A DNA stretch of 64,000 bases, taken from positions 1,690,852-1,754,851 of the forward strand of contig NW_006763136.1 in the NCBI RefSeq assembly GCF_000264905.1. The letters are read 5' to 3'. The notes below the pieces were generated by a model. That model saw nothing but the letters and a program-made list of their open reading frames with translations. It was not told where the DNA came from and searched no databases. Both the position numbers and the translations under genes were made by a program. The stretch comes from Stereum hirsutum FP-91666 SS1. Lineage: Eukaryota; Basidiomycota; Agaricomycetes; Russulales; Stereaceae. Of the stretch, positions 1 to 12,272 are shown piece after piece; within the stretch, counting starts at the first letter, position 1; the number at the start of each line of letters is the position of its first letter.

Positions 1-129
1 AAAATCCTAACCACACCCATCTTCCAGCAAACGTATACGTTAAACACTCATTCAACACGTCGACAACACAGAGAAAAAAAACAAGGGCAACACAGCCTCC
101 ACAACAAAAGTCCACTGACACAACGAATA

Positions 130-1962
130 CTACATCGGTACAATCGGGGCGCTGCCTTTCTCGAGCGCCGTCCGCAGACTGTGACAAAACAGGTATCGTC
201 AGGACGCAATCAGTCGAATAAAAATAGCGCACGGACCTGTAGTCGTCACCATTCTGCGTGATATATCGGACCCATGGCAGGGCTTGGTACCCAGACTTCT
301 CCACGATCTTGAGGTATCGGACCTGGATACCGCTGACGGTGAAGTAGGGTATCTCGAATTTGACAGTGATGGGGGCGCGTTTCTCGACATCGGCCTCTGC
401 AAAAGCCGAAAAAGTGGTAGAATATGGATAGGCGTTAGGGAATATCAGGATTTCCAGCTGGGGGAATAGCGACCGCACCTGATTTTACTGATGGTAGGCC
501 GAAATGTGCCCGCATGAGGAACTCCTTCGCGCCTGCGAGCTGTTTGATCTTCCAGACGAACGCTGACTTGTCTGGCGCATACGTCACTGAACCCGTAGAT
601 GTCTGCATAGCGAGTCAGCACCATCTCGACCAGCAGCAACGACATCGCGAAATAGGACGAACCCTGAATTTGGGACTATCAGCATCATCGGGAACGGGCA
701 CATAAATCTCCACATTATTGGCCGTACTGCGCCGTTTGAAATGCGCCTTGACCTTCACCATGTACTCCACCCTCGAGCCCTTATGATTCTCCACGGCGGC
801 TTCCACCCACACCAGCGGTTTGACGGTTTGGGATAATCGGTAGGACATGAGTTCGAATTCGCCGTCGGGTGGGATGAAGGAGATGGTGCGGTCGTTTTCG
901 AAGCGTGACAGGCGGACACATTGATGGAATTTGACGTCTTCGAGTTCGATGGATTTCCCTCGAGACGCTGAAGAGGATGGTCAGTGTATTATATGATGTA
1001 TAAGAGCGAACGGGGCGTACTTCTCCCAGTTGTTTCGAACATGACTTTGTCGTTGAGACCAAGCCGTAACTCTGGCATACCGGAGAGGTAGCACTTCATT
1101 TTGACTGCACCCAAGATTTCAGAACGAACAACATTCCCGTTCGCATTGACCTATGTACGAAACACGCAGCGAGTCAGTTCTCAGATACCACAAGGCACCA
1201 ACATGACGAGGGTGGACGAAAGAAAGGGAAGTCATGTTGCATTTCGCCATGCCGAACACACAGAATAGGAGATAGATGAACGACACTCACAAGCAAGTTA
1301 ACAGATTCGATGACATCAAGGAACACTTCATTCTTCCTGTACCGAATACCCTCTGACCGCCATGATACCGCGTTCGTAACTGCCATCGGCGGCCGTACTT
1401 GTATCTCCAACTTGTGCGATTCTTGTGTGATGTATCTGTAGAGCGTGAGGACGCGCGCGCAGAACCACAAGCCGCGAGAAAGACACACTCTTGCAGGATC
1501 TTGCTCTCCGTTGTTTGTGGGTATCCGAAATCCATCATCTCGTCCATGAGCTCGTATATGATGACGAAGTTATCCCGAATCGATTCTTCCTCGAGTTCTT
1601 TGAAGTATTCGATGAGGACCTGGGACAGTCGGTGTAGGAATAAGATGACCTCCGCCACGTTCGAGTTTCGTCTGCTCAGTGCAAGCACTGTCCAAATCCA
1701 AGTCCACCACAACCAGAACCATCCATAAGTCGATACACACAAGACAGAAGATACAGGACGCACGATATAGATTGGAATGGCGGATGTGCATGAAGTTGAC
1801 GCCTTGGTTAGAGAAACATGGGGTAACCTGTTGCCCTTCCTCTTCTATGTCGAGAACAAGAGGCAGAAAACGTTCGATATGAGATGCTGGTACATCGTCT
1901 CTGTATGAGCGTTGGATGAGAGGTTTTCCCTTGAGGTCGAGGATGGCTATGAGGCTGGCCAT
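130..1962 (-). CDS. APM1: AP-1 clathrin adaptor complex, medium (mu) subunit
   Basis: Medium chain of the AP-1 complex, which selects tyrosine-motif cargo and recruits clathrin at the trans-Golgi/endosome. The N-terminal longin-like part starts MASLIAILDLKGKPLI at 1962. Later exons give the linker (YITQESHKLE near 1430) and the mu-homology domain (FELMSYRLS near 850, RRSTANNVEIYVPVPDDAD near 700, EIPYFTVSGIQVRYLKI near 350, YQALPWVRYITQNGDDY near 270). Introns are short, about eight in number. The last exon is tiny: splicing out 179-236 joins GDDY to SLRT and ends in a TAG at 130-132, restoring the usual C-terminus; reading through the intron instead gives unrelated sequence. The ATG at 1962 matches the family start. 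AP-1 is preferred over AP-2 because of the start and the sequence of the mu-homology domain. Transcribed in tandem with the Spo7 gene at 2531-3871. Confidence 0.95.
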
Positions 1963-2530
1963 ATTACTGTTGCCAAGATTGTCGCGGTTCGCGGTAGAGT
2001 ACTCAAAGCAGCCACGCGTGGGGCGTCATCACCTTTTCCGGTGGCGTGGCGGCAGAACATTGGTGTGGCCCAATCCGGACAACCCCTTTTTGAGAATCTA
2101 GCACAGGTACTCATCCGTCGTCCCACAAAGATTGAATTCGATTAAGCACCAGGAGGCTGCCACTTAACTGGTAAAGGTTTCATGTTCAGTTGAATGGTCG
2201 TGCAGTGTGACGAACCATACGCAAACCATACGTATGTAGAGCGCTATGTTTCGTACGGTGCATCCATGTCAAGAAGAAAGTGACGAGACGGAGGTACTAG
2301 AAACGGATACAGTAGGTGCCTGGGGGCACAGACAAAGTGCATCAGAACATAGAAGGCCCATGCCGTGGAAGCCCAATAAAATCGTGTAAATTAGCAGCAG
2401 CGAATACAATGTACATTACCTAGCCAGTCAATCGTTTCTTTCATAACGTCTATATCTACAACGAACAAGTCCCCCAATCTGTCATACACCAATGAGCCTC
2501 CGTATGCACCTGCTCATTCCACCTCCAAAG
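1963..2530. other. Intergenic: AP-1 mu upstream region / Spo7 3' region
   Basis: 568 bp between two genes on the minus strand. It must hold the promoter of the AP-1 mu gene and the 3' untranslated region and terminator of the Spo7-like gene. I see no conserved ORF, RNA gene or clear TATA box. Confidence 0.5.
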
Positions 2531-3871
2531 TCAAAGATACCCCGGTGGTGGCCTCGACGTAGCTCCCAAAGCGTGCGCCTGCTGCGCTGATGGAAGAGAA
2601 GACGCTGGGGACGGGGGCACGGGAGTTGAACGACGCGAAGAGGTGGGGGTGGTATTGTCTCCGCCTGTCCTCTGTCCTCGCCCACGAGCCGATCCCGTCC
2701 TGCTCGGTGATCCGCCCACACCCAGTTCTCCCTTCTCTCTCAGCGACGCAGCCCTACTCGTCGGCGTACTACTTCCAGCGCCCCCTGCCCCGCCACCTTC
2801 AAGTCCTTTCTCAGCGATAATTCCTGACCTCCTCCAGTTCCATGGCCAAACCCTTGCGGTGCTCATCCATCCCACCCATGTCTTCTCCCACGCTTCTCTC
2901 TCCCTCTGCTCCCGTCTCCGCTCAAAAGCAGCTCTATACTTCGCATAACCATCCCGAAAGGTACGGTCCACTCGAGAAGAGAAAATGAGTTCGCCTCGTG
3001 GGTTTGTCGTTGGTGGAATCGTTGGTATAGGCAGCGCAGGGATGTTGGTCGTACCGATATTGGACGTCACCGGATTCAGACTTAGTTGCGGATCTGAAGT
3101 ACGCGGTTGTCGGGTAGGCGTGGGTGTTCGCCGACCTGGAGAGGGGGATGGAGACGGGGTGCGTCTATTTGGTGTGCCTGCGGGAGTGCCCGAAGGCGTC
3201 GGAGATCGAGAGGATGGACGGCTTGGGGGTGTTGGGGTGGGTGGAGGGCGGGCGAAGAGGTAGGAGAGTGGGTTCAAGGTTGACCTTCGGGGTGCAGTGC
3301 GCATATTTAGGAACATGTTGAAGCTCCGGAGAGCACGGTTCGCGTGTGGCACATAGCTAATATTCTTGTTCAGGGTGGTTCAGGTTAATAGGAGTGATAT
3401 GAGAACGCACCGGTTAGCGTAGCCTATCTTCTCTGCGTAAACCCCTGTAGCCAGGAAGAGAACGAGTGTGGTGACAGCAACGAAGAGTAACCCGGAGGTA
3501 AAATAAGGGTGAAGTTGAGCATCAACGTCCGCGGTGGAGGGATACACCTCGGGAAAGACATAGCACAGGACGAGCTTGTAGGGTATGATGAGAAAGGAGG
3601 TCTGTAGAAGAACTTCTGACAGCAGGAAGCAGATGACAAGTATGAGCTGAGCTAGAAAGACTGAAGGAAATGTCAGACAAATCTGGCGGTAGACTGAGAA
3701 GAGACGCACGTCGAAGGGAAACGCACACTGGTAGCGCGACTTTCGACGGTTGAGGGAGAGCGCGTTCCCTTTCAGTCGGTTCTCGAACAAGAGAAGGTCG
3801 CTATACGTCGCTGGGTCACTTGGAGGGGCAAACGCAGGCTTCGCTGGTGACAGTGTGGACCTCCTCGCCAT
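2531..3871 (-). CDS. SPO7: Spo7-like regulatory subunit of the Nem1-Spo7 lipin phosphatase
   Basis: Predicted ER/nuclear-envelope membrane protein that activates the Nem1 phosphatase, which dephosphorylates the phosphatidate phosphatase lipin (Pah1). Exon 1 begins MARRSTLSPAK at 3871 and carries the family block DLLLFENRLKGNA followed by an arginine-rich stretch. An intron near 3660-3710 leads to two hydrophobic segments (about 3660-3560 and 3500-3440). A second intron near 3353-3418 joins YANR to YVPHANRALRSFNMFLNMR, a hallmark of the family. The C-terminal part is long, rich in Pro/Ser/Thr and Arg, probably disordered, and longer than in yeast. Divergently oriented to the membrane-protein gene at 4396. 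An upstream in-frame TTG exists, but 3871 is the first ATG. Confidence 0.88.
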
Positions 3872-4395
3872 TGTATCCTCGACCAAGTCGACTGTTGGGT
3901 GACTGTAAAGAAGAGACCGTTTCAATTAGCCGCATTCAACTATTCTGTGGCGCCACTCCGCCACCCTTTCCAGGAAAGGCAGCCCACGTGGAAAACACGC
4001 CGCATCTGAACCCGCGATCAACTTCGTTGCTGTCTCTCAAGGTTGCGAACAAACGCGGTCGAATGACAGTCCAAACACGACTTGGTTCCTGCCCTTCTTC
4101 TTGCGACCTTCTAGGTCCCTCGACGATATGTTGCTTGAATATATGTGAATTTTGCGAGAGACAGTCGGATGGAACGACCAAGAGCGGGAGAGAAAACCAC
4201 GCCACGTACCCAGCGGCCGCGTGATGCCTGGCTGTCAGCGCCCCGCCGCTTTGAGTTTTGTTGCACGCATCAACCTCGAGGACTTACGCCTGTTCGCTCG
4301 CTGGCATGCCCGCCGCTCTTGTCCTCTGAACCGAAGTTTGTCTTTGACATTCTCTCTTCCCTTGCGATACTCTTTATTATCAGTTTTTGACAGCG
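3872..4395. promoter_or_regulatory. Divergent promoter region, Spo7-like gene and membrane-protein gene
   Basis: 524 bp separating two divergently transcribed genes. Pyrimidine-rich tracts near 4300-4390 precede the plus-strand ATG at 4396, typical of fungal transcription starts. No convincing TATA box or known operator was recognised. Confidence 0.5.
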
Positions 4396-6155
4396 ATGAC
4401 TCTCACCGTCCTCGCCTCTGTCTCCCTCCTTGCGCTGGTCGTGACCGCTCGCCCTGTTATTCCTGACAGCCACGACTACGACCCAAACAATTCCGAGTGA
4501 GCCCTCTCCTCTCCCTCAATATATGGAGAAGGCTCTAAATTAGTCTCGCTTAATATCGTGGTGTGTCTATCCATTTTTCTTTCGTCGTAGCAGCTATGCT
4601 CCTCCCGCCGACGTGCAGAGCGCCGTGCAGGCTCTCTTCGAGCTACGCACGAAGTTAGTACCTACTATCATATCTCGTCATAATTTAAATTGATGTCAAC
4701 ATGTTATTTAGGGACTCCAACTCCGACGTAGACCTCTCCGCTCAAACTAACGGCGACTACAACATCCAATTCATCTCTCCCGAACAGCAGCAGTCCTACC
4801 TCGCTGCTCTCGACAGCGATGCCATCAAAGCTTTACTTCCTCTCGGTGACCTCGAAGAGGATAGAGAGATGAGCGAGGACGAGAAACGATTGAGGCAGAT
4901 GCTGCTTGACGCCGTAGCTGCAGAGAAGGGTGGCGTAGATGTGGCCCAACTGAGCCAGAAGATGGATGATGTCGACGGCCAGGACTGGACCGTTACTCCC
5001 AGCGACACCGAGATATCCTTACCCGCTTCAGAATTTGAATCTGAGTTCGACACCACACTGGTCGAAACACCTGAACCGGAGGCGAAGTTCAGTCTCGCCG
5101 AGGAGCCGTCTGAAGTCGCTGTCCAGGAAGAGAACTCTGACGAATCCCCCGTCGACACGTCGTCTCTCTTCGACGACCCCACCATTACCACCGCTGTCGC
5201 ATCCTCCGCATTGGCTCTCCTGATCGTTTCATGCATAGGCGCCGCGCTCTATTCGATCTCCTGTGCCCGTGGCCTGTTGCGCTCCGATGCCGCTTGGGGT
5301 TTGATGAAGGATCCCGAAGGCCGTATTTCTCTTCCCGGTACCGACGGTGACGAGGATGACGAAGGCAATTGCGGTGGTGTCGTGGAGAAGCTGGTTCTCA
5401 ACGAGAAAGATGTGGAGAAAAATCGTGTTGTGATTCTACGTCCTGAGCCTGAGGTGTTGTCGGAGAAGAATGATGTGGACATCGACTCAGCCTCTTCCGT
5501 TGGTGACGATGCCGACTACATGGACGCCCTCGACTCCACACCTGCTCTCAATCACCCCGTTCTGCCTCCAAGCAACATGTCCCCCACGGCATCTCCTCTC
5601 CCCCGTTGGTCTGAACTCGCGCGCAAAGACACGCACGCCGAACTCCGTCGACAACACTCGCTCTCAAATCTCAACTTGAACCTGAAGACCACAACCACAC
5701 CCCCGTCCAGTCTCAGCCGCGGAACATCCAAAGCATTACTACGCGAACTCGCCGCCGCCGCCGCCGCAGCAGACACCGATCCAGAACTCCCCGCTATCTC
5801 ACCCGCCTCTGCCCCTGCGCCACTCACGAATACGGCAACACCCACCCCCAAGACTCCAGTCTTAACCTCCACCCCACCCCGCCATCAACTCGACCTCCAC
5901 GCTGCCCGCCGGAATGCTTCCCAGGGACAGAACCCTGAAGAACGCGAGCGCCACGTTCTCGATTTTGCGCTTGCCATGCAACTCGGCCCTTCCTCGATTA
6001 ATGGAACTGGTATGCTGGGCGCATTGGCGAGGGTCGGAGCCGATCCGGCGTGGGTTTTGAATGTCGTTCTCGCCGTGTTTGGTTGGGTTGCGGTTATCAT
6101 TGGTGGACAGGGTACGAGGAACACTAGGGAGAGGAGGTCTATGATCGCGCGGTGA
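4396..6155 (+). CDS. Unrecognised membrane protein with signal peptide and two hydrophobic segments
   Basis: Function unknown. The gene has two small 5' exons that extend it beyond its large last exon. Exon 1 (4396-4497) encodes a classical signal peptide (MTLTVLASVSLLALVVTARP). An intron beginning GTGAGC leads to a short exon (SYAPPADVQSAVQALFELRTK), and a second intron ends at about 4711 before KDSNSDVDL. The large exon encodes an acidic luminal region, a transmembrane segment around 5190-5260 (TTAVASSALALLIVSCIGAA), a long Ser/Thr/Pro-rich acidic region with an alanine run (about 5750-5775), and a C-terminal hydrophobic segment near 6050-6100 (VLNVVLAVFGWVAVIIGG). The topology suggests a secretory-pathway or plasma-membrane protein. 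I do not recognise a domain. The gene is divergent from the Spo7-like gene. Confidence 0.75.
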
Positions 6156-7650
6156 AATTACTACAGAAGGATGGCCGTAGGCTATCCCGTATGCCATACC
6201 TCGCTCAAAGTCACCACGCATCGCCTTTCCACCGCCTCAACCCCACAAACATCTGTACAAATTTAGCTCTTCTCCCTCGCTTGTCCTTGGAATTGGTATT
6301 ACACTCTTCCTCGACAACGCTGGGATCATTTTGACGTCGTTATCAGTCTCTACTCATCTTTCATTGGATCTCATTCTTTCGTCTATGCATGCCCTTAGCG
6401 ATCCGACTAGTCATATCACTAATCCGCATCCATCCACCCCCCTCCTTTTTGTCGCTCCTGCGTTTTCGTTTTTGTTTTCGTCTCGTATTTTATTCCGTTG
6501 GCTACCTATCAGGCCGCTGACCACGTCGCTCCTTCTCTGCGTTTCCTCTATCCCTCTCATCATCCACGAAGTTTCGTGCCCGGCGTTCACGCTTCGGCTC
6601 GAGCTTCATAACGACCTTTCTCTCCTTATCTTTTTTTCTCTATATACAACGTCACGTCGATTGTTTTCATCTACATACCTGTCGCAGTATCTGTCGGAAC
6701 GGGACTTTCGGGCGGCTTTTTCGTGTTCGTGTTCGAGACGGCAGGACCCTTGTTCGGTTATATCCTCGTACGCACCTCATCTTACCCCGCCGCACATACC
6801 ATAGTACTGGCCCTTAGACCGCATACCTCTTCTCTGGTGTTGGTTTCCGGTGGTCTGTCTGTTTGTCTGTTGTTCGCAGCCGTTGATTCTTTGTGAGTAT
6901 GTAGTCTCGCATCGATTGATACTTATGCCCTTGGGGTCCAGGCCTCGGATTTGAGACCTGGTGGCCCTTTACTTCCGCGAAGCTTGTGTATCAGTTCCAC
7001 AGTCAGGCTGAAACGAGATAAGTATCATCCTCCATGATCGACTACTCACTCAAATTTTGTGACCACTCACGAGCCACCACTTTCCACAAGCGTTCTTTTG
7101 CGGACTTTGAACTTTGGCTCCGATAAGCGGCGATGCCGATTGGGGCCACATCCTTGTGGGAGGCTCCTTTTTCGACAACAACTAGGTCATCTCAATAACT
7201 TCGTTGGAAGAGCTTACCTTCAACGAATTATTTACGCTGTACCTCCGTCCCTATTTCGCAGTTCCGCTGCACCGATGTTTCCTTCCGAAATGTGTGCCAT
7301 CCGAGTTTTGGTCCTTCCTCCCGTCGGACTCTGACCCGTTATTCGTTGGTTTATCACCGTTTTGTGTCCGCTTTATCTTGTGTTCTCGCTTCGGGTCATC
7401 AGCGAGCGGTGCTTATCTGACACCGTAAACGCTGTTCCTCCTGCGGAGGATTAATTGGGGCGATCTTGAATCTGCTAATGACTGGCAACTATTACGATAC
7501 GATATAGGTTATGGCGAGACATAAATGTACAACATCGGCTGGAAGGAAAGTAAACAAAGAATGTCCATAAAATGTGGAGGTGAGACTTTTCCTTCCCATA
7601 CAAACTACAAGACCAGAGCCAACGGAAGAAACAAAAAAAACCTCGCGTTC
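6156..7650. other. Convergent intergenic region
   Basis: About 1.5 kb between the ends of the plus-strand membrane-protein gene and the minus-strand P450. It is T- and C-rich, with tracts such as those near 6460-6660. The longest open frame (6331-6804, +) has biased pyrimidine-derived composition (Ser, Leu, Phe) and no recognisable domain, so I treat it as untranslated or spacer sequence. Confidence 0.5.
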
Positions 7651-10001
7651 TCATGCTGACTTCGCGACGGAGATCAATAACGGCAACTGAGTGCCAGCCT
7701 CCACGTCGTTCTTGATGTACGGTCTCTGTACGATCGCTGACTTCTTGATGATGTCTTCCCGCGGTATGGCCAGGTTGAACTCAAAGGCGCGTATGAGCGT
7801 GAACAACATTGCCTTCATCCTAGACAGATCACAGATTAAAACCTTTACCGACAACATTACAAGCATCAGGAGAGGGAGAGACTAACTCGATGATAGAGAA
7901 ACGATATCCGATGCAAGCGCGGGCTCCTCCGAGGAAGGACAAGGAATTGCCCCAGACTCCGGGAATGCTGCGCACCGCCTCGGGAAGATTGTCCCAGCGC
8001 TCAGGCCTGCGGGTCAGCATGTTAGCTTCGGGAACGGCGTTAGTTTGAAAACAATCACTCACTTGAATTCAGACGCATCCTCGCCCCAAAGCTCTTTGGA
8101 ACGGTTGATGGCCAGAATTGGGATGAATATGGTGTCTCCTTTGTTCACACTGACGAGGCTGAAGTGAATATGATGTCTACCACCGGATTGGAAGCGGCTT
8201 ACCGGACTTCTCGTCGCGTTATACCATGGCGGTCCGTCCACTCATGGTCGGTAGGAATTACGTCGTCATGGGTAGCGATCCTGAGAGTGGACGTCACTGG
8301 GGCGTGTATTCTCATAGTCTCGCGCACGACATGATCGAGACATGAGAGACCATTCAGTTCGTCCATGGTTGGTGTATCGCTGGAGACAGAAAGTACGTTC
8401 GCGCGCAATTTGGTCTGACATTCCTGATCACCTGCAAGGGCCCAAAGAGCCCAAGTCACGGCCGAGCTCGTAGTTTCATGACCTGCAGACTTTTAATCTC
8501 TTACCGTTTCACGTGGGAATGCGGCGAGCTTTGACACACCTGCAATTAAGAAAGTCGGAACCTGCGCCATGACATCGTCGTCGCTCAGGCGTAAGGCCTC
8601 AGGCAGATCCTCAGCCATGTTGGCTTTCACTAGCAGAGATAAGATATCCTTTCCTTTTACATGGTCCCGCAAGACGTGGCCTTTCTCGTTGGTGCTCGAT
8701 CCGTTACCAGCTTCAGCAAGCGCTGATGCTTTCTTTTCGGCTATCAATTCCTTGCCGATTCGGGCCATGGTGGCGTGAGCGTGAGCTAGATCGCGTCCTC
8801 GTTTAGACGGCTATGCATATAAATATGCTCATTACACCTGACTAACGATGCAGCTGAAAATGGACGTACGATGCTGCTCAGGATCGGAAAGATGTTTCGC
8901 AAAATTGCAAAGATGGGGAATCCACTGGGGAATTTCAGTACGTTGCGGATAGCATCATTGAGCTCATTTGGCTGGTCATCTGGTGCAAGGGCATTGAAGG
9001 AGTAGTTGAAGCCTATATCATCTTCAGCATGAGCTGGAGCTCTCTTCATAGGAGTAGTACATACCCGCCAGACCAATGATGTCGAGAGTCGTCTTATTGA
9101 GCCACGTGACAATATTGACCTTTGTTGTCTCATCAGTGGACTTAGAGATTTCTGCTGTCCACAAATCGCGAAGCTGTTCCCTCTCAATCAGGTGTACAAC
9201 CATGTCGGAGGAAGGAAGGGACGTACCTGGCCAGATTTCTCGAGAAATATTTCCGTCAGATCACGGAGATATACTGGTCCAAAAGCGGGATTCTAATCGA
9301 ACATCCTTAAGACTAGGCATGGCATAAAAACCTTGTTTAAGGACTCACTAAGATCCGGCGCTGCAGATAATCGGTGGTTAATAGACGAGTTCCACTCAAT
9401 CTCGTCTTAATGGACTTACTTGTTGTCTATGGTCTTCACCTGTGGTGAAGTAACCTTGTCAGGACTCAAGTCTCTGTGACCAAAATGAATTTACCTTCGG
9501 CAAATAGAACGCCTATAATATACAACATCAAGCCTTGATCGTCGGTTACTTGTAAGATAACATGCATACCTTGTCCAAACAATCGGCCTAAGTTATTGCG
9601 AATCGTCTGGGGCTTCTGGAAATTGGATGAGTTGGAGAGTACAAAGTTTATTGCTCTATTATCCATCATCATCAGACGGCTCTCCTGGTTAGGGAAATCA
9701 ATATAAAGGCTCGACGCCCAGCGTATTAGATATCGTAGAATCAACGGACATTGAACATCATCTTGTATTTCACAATAGGACCATATGTCGCGACCCACTC
9801 CTCGTGAAGGACTAAGGCATCGGCGTCTGAAATTTGCTTCAGGTTGCCCCAGAGAAAGTGGCCGGACTCAGGACCTGGTACATCGTTGACCGGGGAGCGA
9901 AGAGAGCGCCAGAAGCTGGGAATAAACTTGTAGAGGAGAGGGATGATTGCTGCAGTGACCAGAGCGGAAAGTAGGGATAGTGCAGTAATAGCGAACCCCA
10001 T
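7651..10001 (-). CDS. Cytochrome P450 monooxygenase, microsomal type
   Basis: Heme-thiolate monooxygenase, probably ER-anchored. Exon 1 starts at 10001 with a membrane anchor ([21 protein letters not shown]), followed by the hinge [14 protein letters not shown]. Spliced exons give the C-helix block GEDHRQQRRILNPAFGP, the I-helix oxygen-binding motif AGHETTS (split by an intron near 8490), the ExxR motif ETMR near 8320, FKPERW near 8055, and the heme loop [13 protein letters not shown] near 7920, where the cysteine is the heme ligand. All catalytic landmarks are intact. There are more than ten introns, including three consecutive micro-exons (see separate entry). The start is supported by a TATA box 62-69 bp upstream. 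The substrate cannot be told from sequence. It has no obvious biosynthetic neighbours, and the family (CYP number) was not determined. Confidence 0.93.
9349..9512 (-). other. Cluster of three P450 micro-exons (18, 20 and 12 nt)
   Basis: Within the P450 gene the C-helix region is assembled from exons at 9495-9512 (18 nt), 9420-9439 (20 nt) and 9349-9360 (12 nt), each bounded by AG and GT. Phases fit: LFGQ-G, VLFAE-G, EDHRQQ, RRIL, then NPAFGP in the next exon. The joined peptide is the conserved P450 C-helix with the expected His/Arg residues, which supports these tiny exons. Confidence 0.85.
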
Positions 10002-10062
10002 TCTTATGAAGTCGTTTGTGAAAGGGCACCAGTCTACAAGCTCTTAGATCTCAGGTGGCCGC

Positions 10063-10070
10063 CTTATATA
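10063..10070 (-). promoter_or_regulatory. TATA box of the P450 gene
   Basis: TATATAAG on the minus strand, 62-69 bp upstream of the ATG at 10001. Spacing and sequence fit a basidiomycete core promoter. Confidence 0.65.
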
Positions 10071-12272
10071 CTTCCTGACGAGAGATGGACGAGGGTGTGG
10101 CCGCCTGTACGCGTCGACAGACTGGGTACGTGTCAAGCCTGGAAGTGATGGGGAGAGGGATGGACGTATTATTATTAGAATGTACCAGTACCCAAAGTAC
10201 ACAACTGCAACCGTGGCCATGATCGAAGCTGTTCAACAGTGTTCGACGTGTCCAATGGACCCATTTTCCCACGTATTTCGGCATGTTCGGCTTCAACGGA
10301 CATCCTTTTGTCCACGCCACTCACCGCGCGGGGGCCACATCCTCTGCACCTGAACTTGTGAGAGTAAATCGGCTCTCTTACCAACGTATGCGCTTGCAGC
10401 GAAGCTACAGGGCCAACACTAGAGCATATTTAAGTTCAGTCAAGTCATTTAATTTCTTTGCATTAAACTCCACGAGACTCTCCAAATAAGTTGGGGTGCT
10501 TTATAGATTTATTCGCAAAGGCAACGCATCGAAATTTCGTCTTCATCCTTTAAGTACTTCAAGTTTTTCAGCGGTCAGTGCACGCCGCCTGACCTGAGTG
10601 TGAAGTAGCGCAGAGCTCGCCCGAACTGGGGCTCGGTATGAATATAACATGATAAAGCGGTTGGCAGGCAAGTGAGGGGACGTGGAAGTCTCGTAGTCTG
10701 CCATAGTCACTGAGGAGGTCTGTGTTGAACGTGAGTATCTTTCGGTTAGATCTCATTTATACTCACATTAGGGACCAAGATCGAGTTCTACCCGTTCTGA
10801 AGGCTAGTAACATGTTTTAGGGCCAGACCTGGGTAAGTGTAAGCACGCGGGCGAATGAATGTGGCAAGCGTGGCTTAAATATGTCGTATCGCGAATTGTC
10901 TATAGCGTGAAAGAAACACGCCGAATGGGGAGACTCGAAAAGAATTTCTAGATATTGAGCCTCGACTGTGACTATGAGCGTCCCATTAATTAGCCAGTAT
11001 CGACGATGATCTTCGTGTTCAGCCAGTCAACCGCACTAGACAGGCTCTGATGGAACCACGAATCGAAGAAAAAATTGCATGTTAAAGGGTCTCATCGTGG
11101 ACGATGTTTTTAATGTCAGAAGAGCCCAGACCGTGACCGAGAGAACACAATGTATGATATCAGCTTCACTGCATAGATGAAGTGTTTGCTTGCATGAAGA
11201 CAGATGACGTTGGACACGAGCAAGAGTACGCTGGAGAAGCAAGGAATTGGACGAATTAGTGGTGGCATGGACTCAGGCAGGAAAAGTCTCCATGCATACG
11301 AGTCGCCTGTACACTCGAGCAATAGCCAAAGCCTGAGCTTGAGCGTAGATCAATCGCCGAAAAAGCACCTGGTGGCACTGTGGTGGAATAATTTGAGAAA
11401 AACGAAATTGTCCCGGGTTAAGTCCATTGGTTCTGAACGCTTAGTGGAAGTTGAGAAGGCCGAGAAACTTTGGTTGTGTAAGAGCCTAGTAGCGTGGAGG
11501 TGCCGATTTTTAAGTGTGGCAACTTGAATATTTAGAGCTGTTGAGCCTGCCAGTGGCCCGGACATCATAGAGCAGCGTATCGGGAAGGCTAGCATATCGG
11601 CGTGTCGGTCCCAGTCGCTCAAGCTTAGAGCTCAAGGCCTCGTAGAGGGAATCATTAGAGAAGTTGTGTTCTATTTGGCTCTATTTGTTTGTGAGCTACG
11701 CGACCACAAATATTGGGTCCCCGCCCCCGGTCACGGTCCCGCGCCACAAAGACTGCTCAGCGAGAGGATTATGATGTTCCATCGTTGGTTTCCATCAGCG
11801 GTCATAGACAGCGGGTGCAGAAGAGTCATAAAAAATATACCTCAAGTTTTCAGAATTATTAGCCATGAGAGCTTCATTTGTGGCTCTAGTCCAAGATCGT
11901 GATGGTTGCCCATCGTGAGAGCGGTGTGGCACAGACGCCATCCGACTTCAACCGACAACGGCGCCAATCAATGGAAACGAGTTAGACGGTCTTTTGATGC
12001 CCTGCTTCCTAGCGTTCGAGCAGTAAGTCACCCTCCATATTCGATAACCACACCAATGGTCATAATGACATTGAGATGTGCCCATGTATGATGCGCAAAA
12101 TGTAGTATCTGTATGAACATAAATCGACAGCACTGGTCCCTACTAATCCTAAGCCCAAACCCCCAAAAAACCCCTATTCTAGCTGCTCGACCTAAGGCTA
12201 CATTGTTTATGAAACAATAAGTTACGGCACAGTTTTAACAAACTATATACGGACAGATCTTTTCTGCTCGAC
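10071..12272. other. Gene-poor region
   Basis: About 2.2 kb between the P450 promoter and the end of the URC4-like gene. Open frames here are short (under 110 codons), in conflicting frames, and lack recognisable domains. I see no terminal repeats or transposase motif. It may hold P450 upstream regulatory DNA or decayed sequence. Confidence 0.45.

Noticed and set aside
6331..6804. 157-codon plus-strand frame
   Set aside because: Ser/Leu/Phe-rich translation of pyrimidine-rich 3' DNA with no domain or splice support.
11204..11622. Overlapping frames of about 90-107 codons on both strands
   Set aside because: Conflicting frames, no domain, no splice or promoter evidence.
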